NCBI RefSeq assembly: GCF_003019275.1
Contig: NZ_CP027848.1
Coordinates: forward strand, 1-64,000
DNA: 64,000 nt
Direction: 5' to 3'
From: Staphylococcus muscae
GTDB lineage: Bacteria; Bacillota; Bacilli; Staphylococcales; Staphylococcaceae
A model generated the notes under the pieces. It saw only the letters and a list, made by a program, of their open reading frames with translations. It searched no databases and had not been told where the DNA came from. A program made the translations under genes and the position numbers. The stretch's first letter is position 1. The number at the start of each line of letters is the position of its first letter. Shown here one piece after another: positions 35,147 through 44,421 of the stretch.

Positions 35147-35476
35147 ATGAACAAATTACTTCAATCGTTATCAGCTATTGGTGTTTCAGCAACACTAGTC
35201 ACACCTAATCTCAGCGTAGAAGCAACTTCTAACACCATCCCTTCTATTAAAGGAACAGAAGATGCTATTGTTGAAGTGGGTAAAACATACAACCCATTAG
35301 CTGGTGTAACTGCATACGATAAAGAAGACGGTGATTTGACTGATAAAATCAAGGTCAATGGTCATTTTGATACGTCAAAAGCAGGGACGTACCAACTGGA
35401 GTACCAAGTCATTGACTCTGATGGTGCCATTGAAACATCTTCTCGTGTCATACAAGTTGTTGATGCACCGCAATAG
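35147..35476 (+). CDS. Small secreted Ig-like (DUF5011-type) protein
   Basis: A 109-residue predicted secreted protein. A signal peptide MNKLLQSLSAIGVSATLVTP with cleavage near VEA-TS (about 26) is followed by one compact Ig-like domain: KGTEDAIVEVGKTYNPLAGV, AYDKEDGDLTDKIKVNGHFD, TSKAGTYQLEYQVIDSDGA. This is the DUF5011/bacterial Ig pattern usually found as repeats in large surface proteins, where the DKEDGDLT stretch may bind Ca2+. There is no LPXTG, lipobox or membrane helix, so the product should be released. The ATG at 35147 follows GGAGG at a long 12-base gap; in-frame codons further upstream have no site. Function unknown. Confidence 0.78.
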   Translation: MNKLLQSLSAIGVSATLVTPNLSVEATSNTIPSIKGTEDAIVEVGKTYNPLAGVTAYDKEDGDLTDKIKVNGHFDTSKAGTYQLEYQVIDSDGAIETSSRVIQVVDAPQ

Positions 35477-35485
35477 GTGAGATGA

Positions 35486-35541
35486 AAAGGCTAGTCGTCG
35501 TCAGCGTAATATAAGCGCTTACATCGACAAGTCTTTTTCTT
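35486..35541 (+). terminator. Terminator of the Ig-like protein gene
   Basis: AGGCTAGTCGTCG pairs with CGACAAGTCTTT around an internal GCG/CGC stem, then TTTTCTTTTT. Confidence 0.6.
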
Positions 35542-35918
35542 TTTATAATATCTCACTTGATAGCACATGTTCATTTTACAAATGAGAGAAAATGTAAGCT
35601 ATTAGCAAATTCCCTATATCTATATGACAAATACCCTTCTTTTAATGATAAACATTTTCAATTACAAACATTTAGAAAGCGTTTCCAAACCTTGCCCCGC
35701 TTATATCTACTCACATTTCAATTGATTTTCTACGTTTTAAGCCATTTCACAAAATGTACACATATTTTTTGAGGTGCTCTCATCCCGTGCCACGCCTAGA
35801 TTGGCAAGGTTATCACGTTTTTTTATTTGCCAAAATAACAAAAAGCCTCTTGTAAATATTACATATTATTTTAAAATTGGTATAAGCCCTACAATAGTAC
35901 AATTAGGAGGTTAAAAAA
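35542..35918 (+). other. qox leader region without a gene
   Basis: About 380 bases with no convincing gene. It holds a cre-like site (separate entry), an AT-rich stretch before qoxA and a weak hairpin near 35787-35820 followed by TTTTTTAT. The 71-codon ORF at 35557 has no ribosome binding site and no recognisable product. Confidence 0.5.
35674..35687 (+). promoter_or_regulatory. Candidate CcpA cre site upstream of qoxABCD
   Basis: AGAAAGCGTTTCCA matches the consensus TGWAARCGYTWNCW at 13 of 14 positions. It lies about 230 bases before qoxA. Carbon catabolite control of the oxidase is inferred from the motif only. Confidence 0.45.
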
Positions 35919-37022
35919 GTGTCAAAATTAAAGTCTTTGCTTCTAACGTTTGGAACACTGTTTTTATTAACAGGTTGTTCTAATATGGAAGTCTTAAACC
36001 CAAAAGGGCCACAAGCAAGTGAATTGAGATTTTTGATTATCTACTCAATTATCTTCATGGTTGGCATTGTTGCGGTTGTATGTATCCTTTTTGCTGTTTT
36101 CACTTGGAAATACCGTTATACGAAAACAACAGAATCAGGTAAAGTACACCACAACGCAATTCTTGAAACAGTTTGGTTTATCATTCCTGTGTTTATTTTA
36201 ATTGCATTAATGATTCCTACTGTTAAATCACTTTACGATTTTGAGGAGCCGCCTAAAGCTGAAGACGACCCAATCGTTGTCTACGCAGTCAGTGGCGGTT
36301 ACAAATGGTTCTTCGCATATCCTGATGAAAAAATTGAAACAGTGAACCATTTAACAATTCCAACAAATCGTCCAATTACGTTCAAGCTTCAAGCGATGGA
36401 CACAATGACAAGTTTCTGGATTCCACAACTTCACGGTCAAAAATATGCGATGACTGGAATGACAATGGAATGGACAATGCAAGCAGATGAGGAAGGTACT
36501 TATCGTGGACGTAACTCAAACTTCAATGGTGAAGGTTTCTCACGTCATACTTTCCAAGTTAATGCAGTAAGTCAAGAAAAATATGATGAATGGGTGAAAA
36601 AAGCGCAATCACAGAAAGTCATCGATCAAGATACTTTCGACAAACAACTTTTACCTATCACAAAAAATGAACAGTTAACATTCAGCGGTACGCACATGGC
36701 ATTCGTTGATCCGGCTGCAGATCCGGAATACATCTTCCATGCATATAAACGCTTTAACTTTGTTCAGAAGGACTTAAACTTCACACATGATCAAACAACA
36801 GGTGTTTTAAGCGAACCAAACAAACCAGCACGTGAAGTGACGGTTACGAATGAAAACTACCCACGCCATGGTATGGAACCTGCTATCCTTAAGAACGATG
36901 AAAAATATGACAATGAGTTCAAGAAGGATGAAGAACATACAATGGATGAAATGGAATCAATTCAAAAAGGTGCCAAAGATGCTAAGGCACACAAAGATCA
37001 TAAAAGTGGAGGTGGACATTAA
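35919..37022 (+). CDS. qoxA: Quinol oxidase aa3 subunit II
   Basis: A 367-residue lipoprotein subunit of the cytochrome aa3-600-type menaquinol oxidase. The signal with LLTGC places the lipidated Cys at 20; two helices follow (about 38-62 and 83-105), then the cupredoxin domain. The CuA-binding cysteines of cytochrome c oxidases are absent ([18 protein letters not shown] stands there), as expected for quinol oxidases. A His/Lys-rich tail ends the protein. The GTG start has AGGAGG 8 bases upstream. The stop overlaps the qoxB start (TAATG). Confidence 0.94.
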   Translation: MSKLKSLLLTFGTLFLLTGCSNMEVLNPKGPQASELRFLIIYSIIFMVGIVAVVCILFAVFTWKYRYTKTTESGKVHHNAILETVWFIIPVFILIALMIPTVKSLYDFEEPPKAEDDPIVVYAVSGGYKWFFAYPDEKIETVNHLTIPTNRPITFKLQAMDTMTSFWIPQLHGQKYAMTGMTMEWTMQADEEGTYRGRNSNFNGEGFSRHTFQVNAVSQEKYDEWVKKAQSQKVIDQDTFDKQLLPITKNEQLTFSGTHMAFVDPAADPEYIFHAYKRFNFVQKDLNFTHDQTTGVLSEPNKPAREVTVTNENYPRHGMEPAILKNDEKYDNEFKKDEEHTMDEMESIQKGAKDAKAHKDHKSGGGH

Positions 37023-39010
37023 TGATGAACTTTCCATGGGATGAGCTTCTCGTACGTGGTAACTGGATGATTACCATGGCTCAAATTAGTGCACCATTCT
37101 TAGTGATTGGTGTCATTGCCGCAATTACGTACTTTAAGCTTTGGGGATATTTATACAAGGAATGGTTCATGTCAGTCGACCACAAGAAGATTGGTTTAAT
37201 GTACCTAATCTGTGCCGTGTTAATGTTTGTTCGTGGTGGTATTGATGCGATCCTACTACGTATCCAATTAACAATTCCGGACAACCCATTCTTAGATTCA
37301 AATCACTATAACGAAATCTTTTCAACGCACGGTGTAATCATGATTATTTTCATGGCGATGCCACTTGTAATTGGTTTAATGAACATCATCATTCCATTAC
37401 AAATTGGTGCACGTGACGTTGCATTCCCAGTACTTAACAACATTAGTTTCTGGTTATTTGTAGCAGGTATGCTATTATTCAACCTTTCATTTATTGTTGG
37501 TGGATCACCTGCTGCAGGTTGGACAAACTATGCACCATTAGCTGGTGAGTTTAGTCCAGGACCTGGTGTAAACTATTACCTAATCGCAATCCAAATCTCT
37601 GGTTTAGGTACACTTATTACAGGTATTAACTTCTTTGTTACAATTATGAGATGTAAATCTCCAAGTATGAAATTTATGCAAATGCCAATGTTTGTTGTGA
37701 CAACATTTATCACAATGTTAATTATCTTATTAGCATTCCCACCACTTACAGTAGCACTTGCATTAATGACAACTGATAGAATTTTCGATACAGCATTCTT
37801 TACAGTAGCCAATGGTGGTATGCCAATGCTATGGGCAAACTTCTTCTGGGTATGGGGGCACCCTGAGGTATACATTCTTGTTCTTCCAGCATTCGGTATC
37901 TACTCAGAAATTATTCCAACATTTGCACGTAAACGTCTATTCGGTCACCAAAGCATGGTATGGGCGACAGGCGGTATCGCATTCTTAAGTTTCTTAGTAT
38001 GGGTTCACCATTTCTTCACAATGGGTAATGGTGCATTAGTTAACTCATTCTTCTCAATCAGTACAGCGTTAATCTCTGTACCAACAGGTGTGAAGATGTT
38101 TAACTGGTTATTCACACTTCACAAAGGTCGAATTACATTCGAATCACCAATGTTATTCTCACTTGCGTTCATTCCGAACTTCGTAATCGGTGGGGTAACA
38201 GGGGTTATGTTATCAATGGCGTCTGCGGACTTCCAATACCATAACTCATATTTCTTAGTAGCACACTTCCACTACACAATCGTAGCGGGTGTTGTATTCG
38301 CTTGTTTCGCTGCCATGATTTTCTGGTATCCGAAAGCAATGGGATACAAGTTATTTGAAAAACCAAACGTATGGTTCTTCTGGATTTTCATGATTGGTTT
38401 CAACGTGACATTCTTACCACAATTCATCTTAGGTCTTGATGGTATGCCACGTCGTCTATACACTTATGGTCCAGAAGAAGGTTGGTTCTTATTGAACCTT
38501 ATTTCTACAATTGGTGCAGGTATGATGTCAGTAGCATTCCTTATCTTCGTAGGAAACATTGTTTACAGTCATCTTAAAGCACCACGTGAAGCAACTGGCG
38601 ACAACTGGGGCGGCTTAGGTCGTGGCTTAGAATGGTCTACGGCATCTGCAATCCCACCAAAATATAACTTCGCTATCACTCCTGAATGGGATGACATCGA
38701 TACATTCGTTGAAATGAAACAACATGGTAAACATTATTTAGATGACCATAATTACACTGACATTCATATGCCAAACAACACACATATTGGTTTCTGGATG
38801 GGTGTATTCTTCACAATCGGAGGTTTCTTCTTAATATTCGAAACATTACTTCCAGCAATCCTATCATTAGTTGGAATCTGTGGATTAATGATTTGGAGAA
38901 GTTTCCAAGAAGATCATGGTTACCATATTCCTGCCAGCGAAGTTGCTGAAACAGAAGCACGTTTAAGAAAAGCACGTCAGGAAGAAAGGGAGGCTATGAG
39001 TCATGAGTAA
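37022..39010 (+). CDS. qoxB: Quinol oxidase aa3 subunit I
   Basis: A 662-residue catalytic haem-copper subunit that reduces O2 and pumps protons. The haem ligand lies in [14 protein letters not shown]; the CuB ligands lie in [19 protein letters not shown] (with the cross-linked Tyr) and WVHHFFTMG. The haem a3/a ligands are in [11 protein letters not shown]. About fourteen helices. It overlaps qoxA by one base, which indicates coupling. Confidence 0.95.
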   Translation: MMNFPWDELLVRGNWMITMAQISAPFLVIGVIAAITYFKLWGYLYKEWFMSVDHKKIGLMYLICAVLMFVRGGIDAILLRIQLTIPDNPFLDSNHYNEIFSTHGVIMIIFMAMPLVIGLMNIIIPLQIGARDVAFPVLNNISFWLFVAGMLLFNLSFIVGGSPAAGWTNYAPLAGEFSPGPGVNYYLIAIQISGLGTLITGINFFVTIMRCKSPSMKFMQMPMFVVTTFITMLIILLAFPPLTVALALMTTDRIFDTAFFTVANGGMPMLWANFFWVWGHPEVYILVLPAFGIYSEIIPTFARKRLFGHQSMVWATGGIAFLSFLVWVHHFFTMGNGALVNSFFSISTALISVPTGVKMFNWLFTLHKGRITFESPMLFSLAFIPNFVIGGVTGVMLSMASADFQYHNSYFLVAHFHYTIVAGVVFACFAAMIFWYPKAMGYKLFEKPNVWFFWIFMIGFNVTFLPQFILGLDGMPRRLYTYGPEEGWFLLNLISTIGAGMMSVAFLIFVGNIVYSHLKAPREATGDNWGGLGRGLEWSTASAIPPKYNFAITPEWDDIDTFVEMKQHGKHYLDDHNYTDIHMPNNTHIGFWMGVFFTIGGFFLIFETLLPAILSLVGICGLMIWRSFQEDHGYHIPASEVAETEARLRKARQEEREAMSHE

Positions 39011-39611
39011 TAATAATGTCACTACAATTGATTCACGTACGCATGAGGGAAATTTAAACAAGCTAGGCTTCTGGATCTTCCTTACTGCTGAGTTTGCACT
39101 TTTTGGTACGCTTTTCGCGACATTGTTAATCTTGCAACATGGTGGTAGTTACGGCGGTATGATGACAACAGAATTGTTTGAACTTCCGCTCGTATTAATC
39201 ATGACATTCTTACTTTTAGCAAGTTCTTATACTTGTGGTATTGCAATCTACTACATGCGCCAAGAAAAGAAAAATTTACTTCTAATTTGGATGGCAATCA
39301 CTGTATTGTTAGGTGTTGGATTCGTTGGATTCGAGATCTACGAGTTCGCACACTATGCACATGAAGGTGCTACGCCACAAGTTGGTTCTTACTGGTCAAG
39401 TTTCTTTATCTTACTTGGTACACATGGTCTTCACGTATCTTTAGGTATCGTGTGGATTACAGGATTACTGATCCAAGTTGTAAAACGTGGATTGAATAAG
39501 TACAATGCGCCGAAGTTATTTATTTCAAGTTTATACTGGCATTTCCTAGATGTTGTTTGGATCTTCATCTTCACTGCCGTGTATATGATAGGGATGGTGT
39601 TTAGCGGATGA
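39003..39611 (+). CDS. qoxC: Quinol oxidase aa3 subunit III
   Basis: A 202-residue, five-helix subunit III of the haem-copper oxidase. Visible: [20 protein letters not shown], the conserved Glu in [16 protein letters not shown] and [15 protein letters not shown]. The start lies within the last codons of qoxB, with GGGAGG upstream. It ends in an ATGA overlap with qoxD. Confidence 0.94.
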   Translation: MSNNNVTTIDSRTHEGNLNKLGFWIFLTAEFALFGTLFATLLILQHGGSYGGMMTTELFELPLVLIMTFLLLASSYTCGIAIYYMRQEKKNLLLIWMAITVLLGVGFVGFEIYEFAHYAHEGATPQVGSYWSSFFILLGTHGLHVSLGIVWITGLLIQVVKRGLNKYNAPKLFISSLYWHFLDVVWIFIFTAVYMIGMVFSG

Positions 39612-39898
39612 GTACTTTAGTAAAACATACAATAGGCTTTATCGCCTCAATTATCTTAACGTTATTAGCAGTTTTTGTAACACTTTACACATCATTAGCT
39701 TTAAATGCTAAAATCACAATTATTTTCGGTTTTGCATTTGTTCAAGCATTCTTACAACTCCTTATGTTCATGCACTTAACTGAAGGTAAAGATGGTCGAC
39801 TACAACTTGCAAAAGTTATTTTCGCCATTATTATCACACTTGTTACAGTTATCGGTTCATACTGGGTTATGCAAGGTGCTCACGGTCATCACTTATAA
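39608..39898 (+). CDS. qoxD: Quinol oxidase aa3 subunit IV
   Basis: A 96-residue, three-helix subunit [22 protein letters not shown] is the conserved centre and the protein ends GAHGHHL. It overlaps qoxC by four bases. Last gene of qoxABCD; a strong terminator follows. Confidence 0.93.
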   Translation: MSTLVKHTIGFIASIILTLLAVFVTLYTSLALNAKITIIFGFAFVQAFLQLLMFMHLTEGKDGRLQLAKVIFAIIITLVTVIGSYWVMQGAHGHHL

Positions 39899-39910
39899 GG
39901 TGGTGCCAAA

Positions 39911-39946
39911 GAGAAAGCACATACGCGCGGCGTATGTGCTTTTCTT
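39911..39946 (+). terminator. Terminator of qoxABCD
   Basis: AAGCACATACG / CGTATGTGCTT with a five-base loop, then TTCTTATTTT. A weaker hairpin (GTGGC/GGCCAC, 39960-39995) followed by five T may act as backup. Confidence 0.85.
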
Positions 39947-40069
39947 ATTTTCAATTAAGTGTGGCTGAATCTTATGGGTCTGGCCACCTTTTTAGTCATG
40001 GCAATGTAAAATAGAACATATGAAGATACGTATAGTTAAGAAAGGTTTCTAACACTTATACTGTTATCC

Positions 40070-40107
40070 AACAAAAGCGTGCAACCAATAAGATTGCACG
40101 CTTTTGT
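40070..40107 (-). terminator. Terminator of folD
   Basis: AAAAGCGTGCAA / TTGCACGCTTTT hairpin just after the folD stop. Confidence 0.85.
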
Positions 40108-40117
40108 TATAGCAATT

Positions 40118-40975
40118 CTATTCTAAACCACGACGTATTTTTTCAGCAATAAGTGTATTATTTAATACCATTGTGATCGTCATAGGACCAACGCCTCCAG
40201 GTACAGGCGTAATCGCACCTGCGACATCTTTAACGGCATCATAGTCTACGTCACCTTTTAGCTTACCGTTTTCATCAGGTGTGTTTCCGACATCAATCAC
40301 AACAGCCCCTTCTTTCACGTCGGCTTTTGTTACCATACATGGACGTCCAACTGCACTGACAATAACATCTGCATTGATGAGATGATCATGGATATTTTTA
40401 CTGCGCGAATGCAAAACGGTTACTGTCGCATTTTGTTGTGTGAGAAGTTTAGCAACAGGCTGACCGACAATGTGACTGCGACCAATAACTACTGCATTTT
40501 TGCCTTCTAAATCAATATCAGCATGTTTTAGTAATTCCATTACGCCAAGTGGGGTACAAGGAATTAACTTTGCATCATCAAGGTATAAACGTCCAATATT
40601 GATTGGGTGAAAACCATCGACATCTTTGGCCGGGTCGATTGCATCTAATACCTTTTGTTCATCGACTTGTTTCGGTAGGGGGACTTGAACTAAAATACCA
40701 CTCACCGATTCATCATTGTTAAGACGATCGAGTTCTTTTAATACATCTTCTTCTGATGTTTCTTCAGCTAAATGAATAACTTCTGAAATCATGCCAATTT
40801 TTTCAGCTGCTTTCTTTTTGGATCGAACATAACTCTGACTCGCTCCATCATTACCAACTAAAATTACAGATAACTTCGGTGTGAAGCCTTGTTGTTTTAA
40901 TGACTCAACTTCATCTTGTAATCCTTGTCGATAATATTTCGCAATTTGTTTCCCATCTAAAATTTTTGCACTCAT
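40118..40975 (-). CDS. folD: Methylenetetrahydrofolate dehydrogenase/cyclohydrolase
   Basis: A 285-residue bifunctional enzyme interconverting 5,10-methylene- and 10-formyl-THF, the formyl donor for PurN and PurH. Visible: [16 protein letters not shown] (catalytic Lys near 56), [24 protein letters not shown], the nucleotide-binding [14 protein letters not shown] and the C-terminal [22 protein letters not shown] sequence. GGAGG precedes the ATG. Divergent from the purine operon, with PurR-box-like sites in the shared region, so it is probably co-regulated. Confidence 0.95.
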   Translation of the reverse strand: MSAKILDGKQIAKYYRQGLQDEVESLKQQGFTPKLSVILVGNDGASQSYVRSKKKAAEKIGMISEVIHLAEETSEEDVLKELDRLNNDESVSGILVQVPLPKQVDEQKVLDAIDPAKDVDGFHPINIGRLYLDDAKLIPCTPLGVMELLKHADIDLEGKNAVVIGRSHIVGQPVAKLLTQQNATVTVLHSRSKNIHDHLINADVIVSAVGRPCMVTKADVKEGAVVIDVGNTPDENGKLKGDVDYDAVKDVAGAITPVPGGVGPMTITMVLNNTLIAEKIRRGLE

Positions 40976-40996
40976 AACAAAAATCCTCCTTCGATT

Positions 40997-41009
40997 AATT
41001 CGAACTTTA
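40997..41009 (-). promoter_or_regulatory. PurR-box-like site near the folD start
   Basis: AATTCGAACTTTA contains the CGAAC core (41001-41005) with A/T flanks, 22-34 bases upstream of folD. Confidence 0.4.
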
Positions 41010-41036
41010 AAACTAAATAAAAGTCTATATTCCAGC

Positions 41037-41095
41037 GAAAAACGAACAAAACACGTAAATTATTTGTAATTTTAACGATAAAGTTCGATTTTTGC
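41037..41095 (+). promoter_or_regulatory. Pair of inverted PurR-box-like sites before purE
   Basis: AAAACGAACAAAA (CGAAC at 41043-41047) and AAAGTTCGATTTTT (GTTCG at 41083-41087) face each other. Each fits the AWWWCCGAACWWT-type PurBox core except for one C. The second ends directly before the purE -35. In Firmicutes PurR bound here represses purine genes and is relieved by PRPP. Confidence 0.6.
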
Positions 41096-41096
41096 G

Positions 41097-41125
41097 TTGA
41101 AATCTGCATGTACTATTGTTATGCT
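41097..41125 (+). promoter_or_regulatory. Sigma-A promoter of the purine operon
   Basis: TTGAAA (41097-41102), exactly 17 bases, TATGCT (41120-41125), 60 bases before purE and directly beside the PurR-box-like pair. Confidence 0.7.
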
Positions 41126-41184
41126 ATACCTGTAATATACAACTAAAACGATTCTGATTTCAAATTTTTGAAAGGGTGTTCATA

Positions 41185-41667
41185 TTGAAAGTTGCTGTCA
41201 TAATGGGAAGTTCTTCGGATTGGGACATCATGCGTGAAGCATGTGATATGTTAACCGTATTTGACATTCCGTACGATAAGAAGGTTGTTTCTGCACATCG
41301 TACGCCACACATGATGGTCGAATTTGCGACGAAAGCACGTGAAAATGGCTACTCAGTAATTATTGCTGGTGCAGGAGGTGCAGCACACTTACCAGGCATG
41401 GTTGCCTCAATGACAACATTGCCAGTGATTGGCGTTCCGATTGAATCTAAAAGTTTGAAAGGTCTTGACTCTTTATTATCGATTGTTCAAATGCCAGGCG
41501 GTATTCCAGTGGCAACAACAGCAATTGGCAAAGCTGGTGCAAAAAATGCCGGAATATTAGCGGCACGTATGATAGGAATGACAGAGCAACGAGTAATGAA
41601 GAAGCTTGAAGTTTATGAAGTATCATTGATTGAGAAAGTCGAGGCGATGCAAGATGACCTTCAATAA
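41185..41667 (+). CDS. purE: N5-carboxyaminoimidazole ribonucleotide mutase
   Basis: A 160-residue class I PurE moving the carboxyl group from N5-CAIR to C4. Visible: [20 protein letters not shown] and [16 protein letters not shown] start at TTG 41185 ([11 protein letters not shown]), after AAAGGGTG with a 6-base gap; an upstream GTG at 41176 would put the start inside that site. First gene of the 11-gene purine operon. Confidence 0.93.
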   Translation: MKVAVIMGSSSDWDIMREACDMLTVFDIPYDKKVVSAHRTPHMMVEFATKARENGYSVIIAGAGGAAHLPGMVASMTTLPVIGVPIESKSLKGLDSLLSIVQMPGGIPVATTAIGKAGAKNAGILAARMIGMTEQRVMKKLEVYEVSLIEKVEAMQDDLQ

Positions 41668-42781
41668 GTTAAAAATAGGTCAAACGATTGGCATTATCGG
41701 TGGTGGACAGCTTGGGAAGATGATGGCACAATCAGCACAAAAAATGGGATTTCGTGTCGTTGTATTAGATCCTGATGAAACATGTCCTTGCCAATATGTG
41801 GCACATCAATTTATACATGCTGCATATGATGACATGGAAGCGTTGGAACGACTAGGTCAGATGTCAGATGTCATAACGTATGAATTTGAAAATATTGATG
41901 CACAACAATTAAAGATTTTGACACATTCGTATCATGTACCACAAGGTGATCAAGCTATTACGCTATTGCAAGATCGTTTAACAGAGAAGACATCTTTAAG
42001 AGATGCAGGTGTGAAAGTTGTTCCGTTCAAACATGTTCCAAATGTTGAAGCACTGAATGATGTTGTTGCATCACTTGGATATCCATTTATTTTGAAAACG
42101 CGTTTTGGAGGATATGACGGAAAAGGGCAACTGCTATTACGTTCAAACGCAGATTTAGACGAAGCCTACTCATTAGTCAAAAAACAGGAATGTGTAGCAG
42201 AACAATTTTTAACTTTAGAACGTGAAGTTTCATTGACAGCAACAGCTGGAAATAACGACCAAATCGTGTATTTTCCACTTCAAGAAAATGAACACCGAGA
42301 TCAAATTCTGTTCAAAACAATTGTGCCGTCTCGAGTAGATCAAGCGATGGCAGCACGAAAAGAAGTGGAAAAGATAACACAAACCATTCATTTTGTTGGC
42401 ACATTCACAGTCGAATTTTTTATTGATAAGATGGGTGAATTGTACGTGAATGAAATTGCACCAAGACCACATAATTCAGGACATTATTCAATTGAAGCGT
42501 GTGACTATTCACAGTTCGATACACATATCTTGGCGGTGGCAGGACATGATTTGCCAAAAAGAATTGAGTTATTAAAACCAGCTGTGATGATGAACTTACT
42601 TGGAAGGGATCTCGACGCATTAGAGTCACAGTTTGATGCACATCCAGAGTGGCATGTTCATATCTATGGCAAGGAAACACGTAAACCTGCACGTAAGATG
42701 GGACATATGACGATATTAACAGATGATACGACAGAAACAGAGCAAGCGATGTTGACATTATTTGAAGGGAGAAACGACTAA
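41654..42781 (+). CDS. purK: N5-carboxyaminoimidazole ribonucleotide synthase
   Basis: A 375-residue ATP-grasp enzyme that carboxylates AIR with ATP and bicarbonate, the partner of PurE. N-terminal [16 protein letters not shown], central [13 protein letters not shown] (ATP-grasp loop) and [17 protein letters not shown] near the active site. The ATG at 41654 overlaps purE by 14 bases. Confidence 0.94.
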   Translation: MTFNKLKIGQTIGIIGGGQLGKMMAQSAQKMGFRVVVLDPDETCPCQYVAHQFIHAAYDDMEALERLGQMSDVITYEFENIDAQQLKILTHSYHVPQGDQAITLLQDRLTEKTSLRDAGVKVVPFKHVPNVEALNDVVASLGYPFILKTRFGGYDGKGQLLLRSNADLDEAYSLVKKQECVAEQFLTLEREVSLTATAGNNDQIVYFPLQENEHRDQILFKTIVPSRVDQAMAARKEVEKITQTIHFVGTFTVEFFIDKMGELYVNEIAPRPHNSGHYSIEACDYSQFDTHILAVAGHDLPKRIELLKPAVMMNLLGRDLDALESQFDAHPEWHVHIYGKETRKPARKMGHMTILTDDTTETEQAMLTLFEGRND

Positions 42782-42782
42782 G

Positions 42783-43484
42783 ATGAGTCTTTTATACGAA
42801 GGTAAAGCGAAACGTATATATGATACAGACGAGACGAATGTTGTGAGAGTTGAGTATAAGGATGAAGTGACGGCAGGTAACGGTGCAAAAAAAGATAAAA
42901 TGACAGGTAAAGGGCGTTTGAACAACCAAATTACTGCACGTATCTTTGAACATTTAAGTGCACAAGGCATTGAGAGTCACTTTATACGCCAATTTTCAGA
43001 AACAGAACAACTGGTTAAAACAGTTGATATTATCCCTCTAGAAGTCGTTGTGCGTAACATTGCGGCAGGATCTATTACAAAGAGACTCGGATTCGAGAAA
43101 GGGCATTTGTTTGATCAACCGCTTGTTGAGTTCTTCTATAAAAATGACGACTTGAATGACCCACTAATTACAGATGACCAAATCCAACTTCTGCAGATTG
43201 CAACGATAGATGAAATTCAACAATTGAAACAACAAGCATTACAAGTGAATAAAGCTTTAGTTCAACTCATGGATCAAATGGGATTATCACTCGTTGATTT
43301 CAAAATTGAGTTTGGCAAAGATTCAACGGGGACGATTCTTTTAGCTGATGAAATTTCACCAGATACATGTCGCATATGGGATAAGGAAACAAAAGAAAAT
43401 TTCGATAAAGATGTTTATCGTGAAGACACAGGATCACTTATTGATACGTATCAAGCATTTTTAACAAAATTGGAGGCATTATAA
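42783..43484 (+). CDS. purC: SAICAR synthetase
   Basis: A 233-residue enzyme joining aspartate to CAIR with ATP. Visible: [17 protein letters not shown] at the start, [19 protein letters not shown], and [17 protein letters not shown], all family signatures. The ATG lies one base after the purK stop codon; an earlier ATG inside purK (42762) is less likely. Confidence 0.94.
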   Translation: MSLLYEGKAKRIYDTDETNVVRVEYKDEVTAGNGAKKDKMTGKGRLNNQITARIFEHLSAQGIESHFIRQFSETEQLVKTVDIIPLEVVVRNIAAGSITKRLGFEKGHLFDQPLVEFFYKNDDLNDPLITDDQIQLLQIATIDEIQQLKQQALQVNKALVQLMDQMGLSLVDFKIEFGKDSTGTILLADEISPDTCRIWDKETKENFDKDVYREDTGSLIDTYQAFLTKLEAL

Positions 43485-43487
43485 ATT

Positions 43488-43748
43488 ATGAAAACGATCG
43501 AGTTACACATCACATTACAACCACAAGTTTTAGACACGCAAGGACAAGCATTAACACGTGCTGTACATGACTTAGGTTATGAGCAAGTGAATGACATTCG
43601 TGTCGGAAAAGTATTGTATCTTACAGTTGATGAAGCATCCGACGAAGCAGTACACAATATTGTAACAACACTTAGTGAGAAGTTATTTGCGAATACAGTG
43701 ATTGAAGAATATAGTTATCATGTTTTGGATGAAAAGGAGAATGCATAA
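43488..43748 (+). CDS. purS: FGAM synthetase subunit PurS
   Basis: An 86-residue small subunit linking PurQ and PurL in the three-part FGAM synthetase of Gram-positives. [19 protein letters not shown] and [14 protein letters not shown] are typical. It starts 3 bases after purC. Confidence 0.92.
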   Translation: MKTIELHITLQPQVLDTQGQALTRAVHDLGYEQVNDIRVGKVLYLTVDEASDEAVHNIVTTLSEKLFANTVIEEYSYHVLDEKENA

Positions 43749-43749
43749 T

Positions 43750-44421
43750 ATGAAATTCGCCGTCCTAAGATTCCCGGGATCTAACTGTGATAGAGATATG
43801 TATAATGCAGCGATCAAAGCGGGAGTAGATGCAGAATATGTTGATTATCGAGAAAAGTCATTAGATGGATTTGATGGTGTTTTAATTCCGGGTGGTTTTT
43901 CATTCGGCGACTATTTAAGATCAGGTGCCGTTGCAGCTGTTGCACCTGTCATTGAAGAAGTGAAACGTTTGGCAGATGAAGGAAAACCCGTACTTGGTGT
44001 TTGTAATGGATTTCAAATTTTAACAGAAATTGGTTTATTACCAGGTGCATTATTACACAACGATTCGCATCTATTCGTGAGTCGTAACGAACCACTTACA
44101 ATTGTAAATAATCAAACGCCATTCACATCGCTTTATGATAAAGGTGAAACAGTCGTTTACCCAGTTGCGCATGGAGAAGGGCATTACTACTGTACAGACG
44201 AGATTTATGAACAATTGGTTCATAACAATCAAATTGTTTTGAAATATCAAGATAATCCGAATGGGTCACATGATGATATTGCAGGAATTATCAATGAACG
44301 AGGTAATGTATGTGGTATGATGCCACACCCAGAACGTGCACTAGAACAAATTTTAGGAACAGACAGTGGTGTAAAATTATTTGAATCTATGGTGAAAAGC
44401 TGGAGGGAACAACATGCCTAA
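43750..44421 (+). CDS. purQ: FGAM synthetase glutaminase subunit PurQ
   Basis: A 223-residue class I glutamine amidotransferase supplying ammonia to PurL. Start [14 protein letters not shown]; nucleophile Cys in [11 protein letters not shown] (near 86); His and Glu in [10 protein letters not shown]. The true ATG is at 43750, GGAG 10 bases upstream; the longer frame that begins inside purS is spurious. It overlaps purL by 8 bases. Confidence 0.94.
   Translation: MKFAVLRFPGSNCDRDMYNAAIKAGVDAEYVDYREKSLDGFDGVLIPGGFSFGDYLRSGAVAAVAPVIEEVKRLADEGKPVLGVCNGFQILTEIGLLPGALLHNDSHLFVSRNEPLTIVNNQTPFTSLYDKGETVVYPVAHGEGHYYCTDEIYEQLVHNNQIVLKYQDNPNGSHDDIAGIINERGNVCGMMPHPERALEQILGTDSGVKLFESMVKSWREQHA

Noticed and set aside
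35557..35772. A 71-codon ORF in the qox leader.
   Set aside because: No ribosome binding site, no recognisable product, and it crosses the cre-like site.
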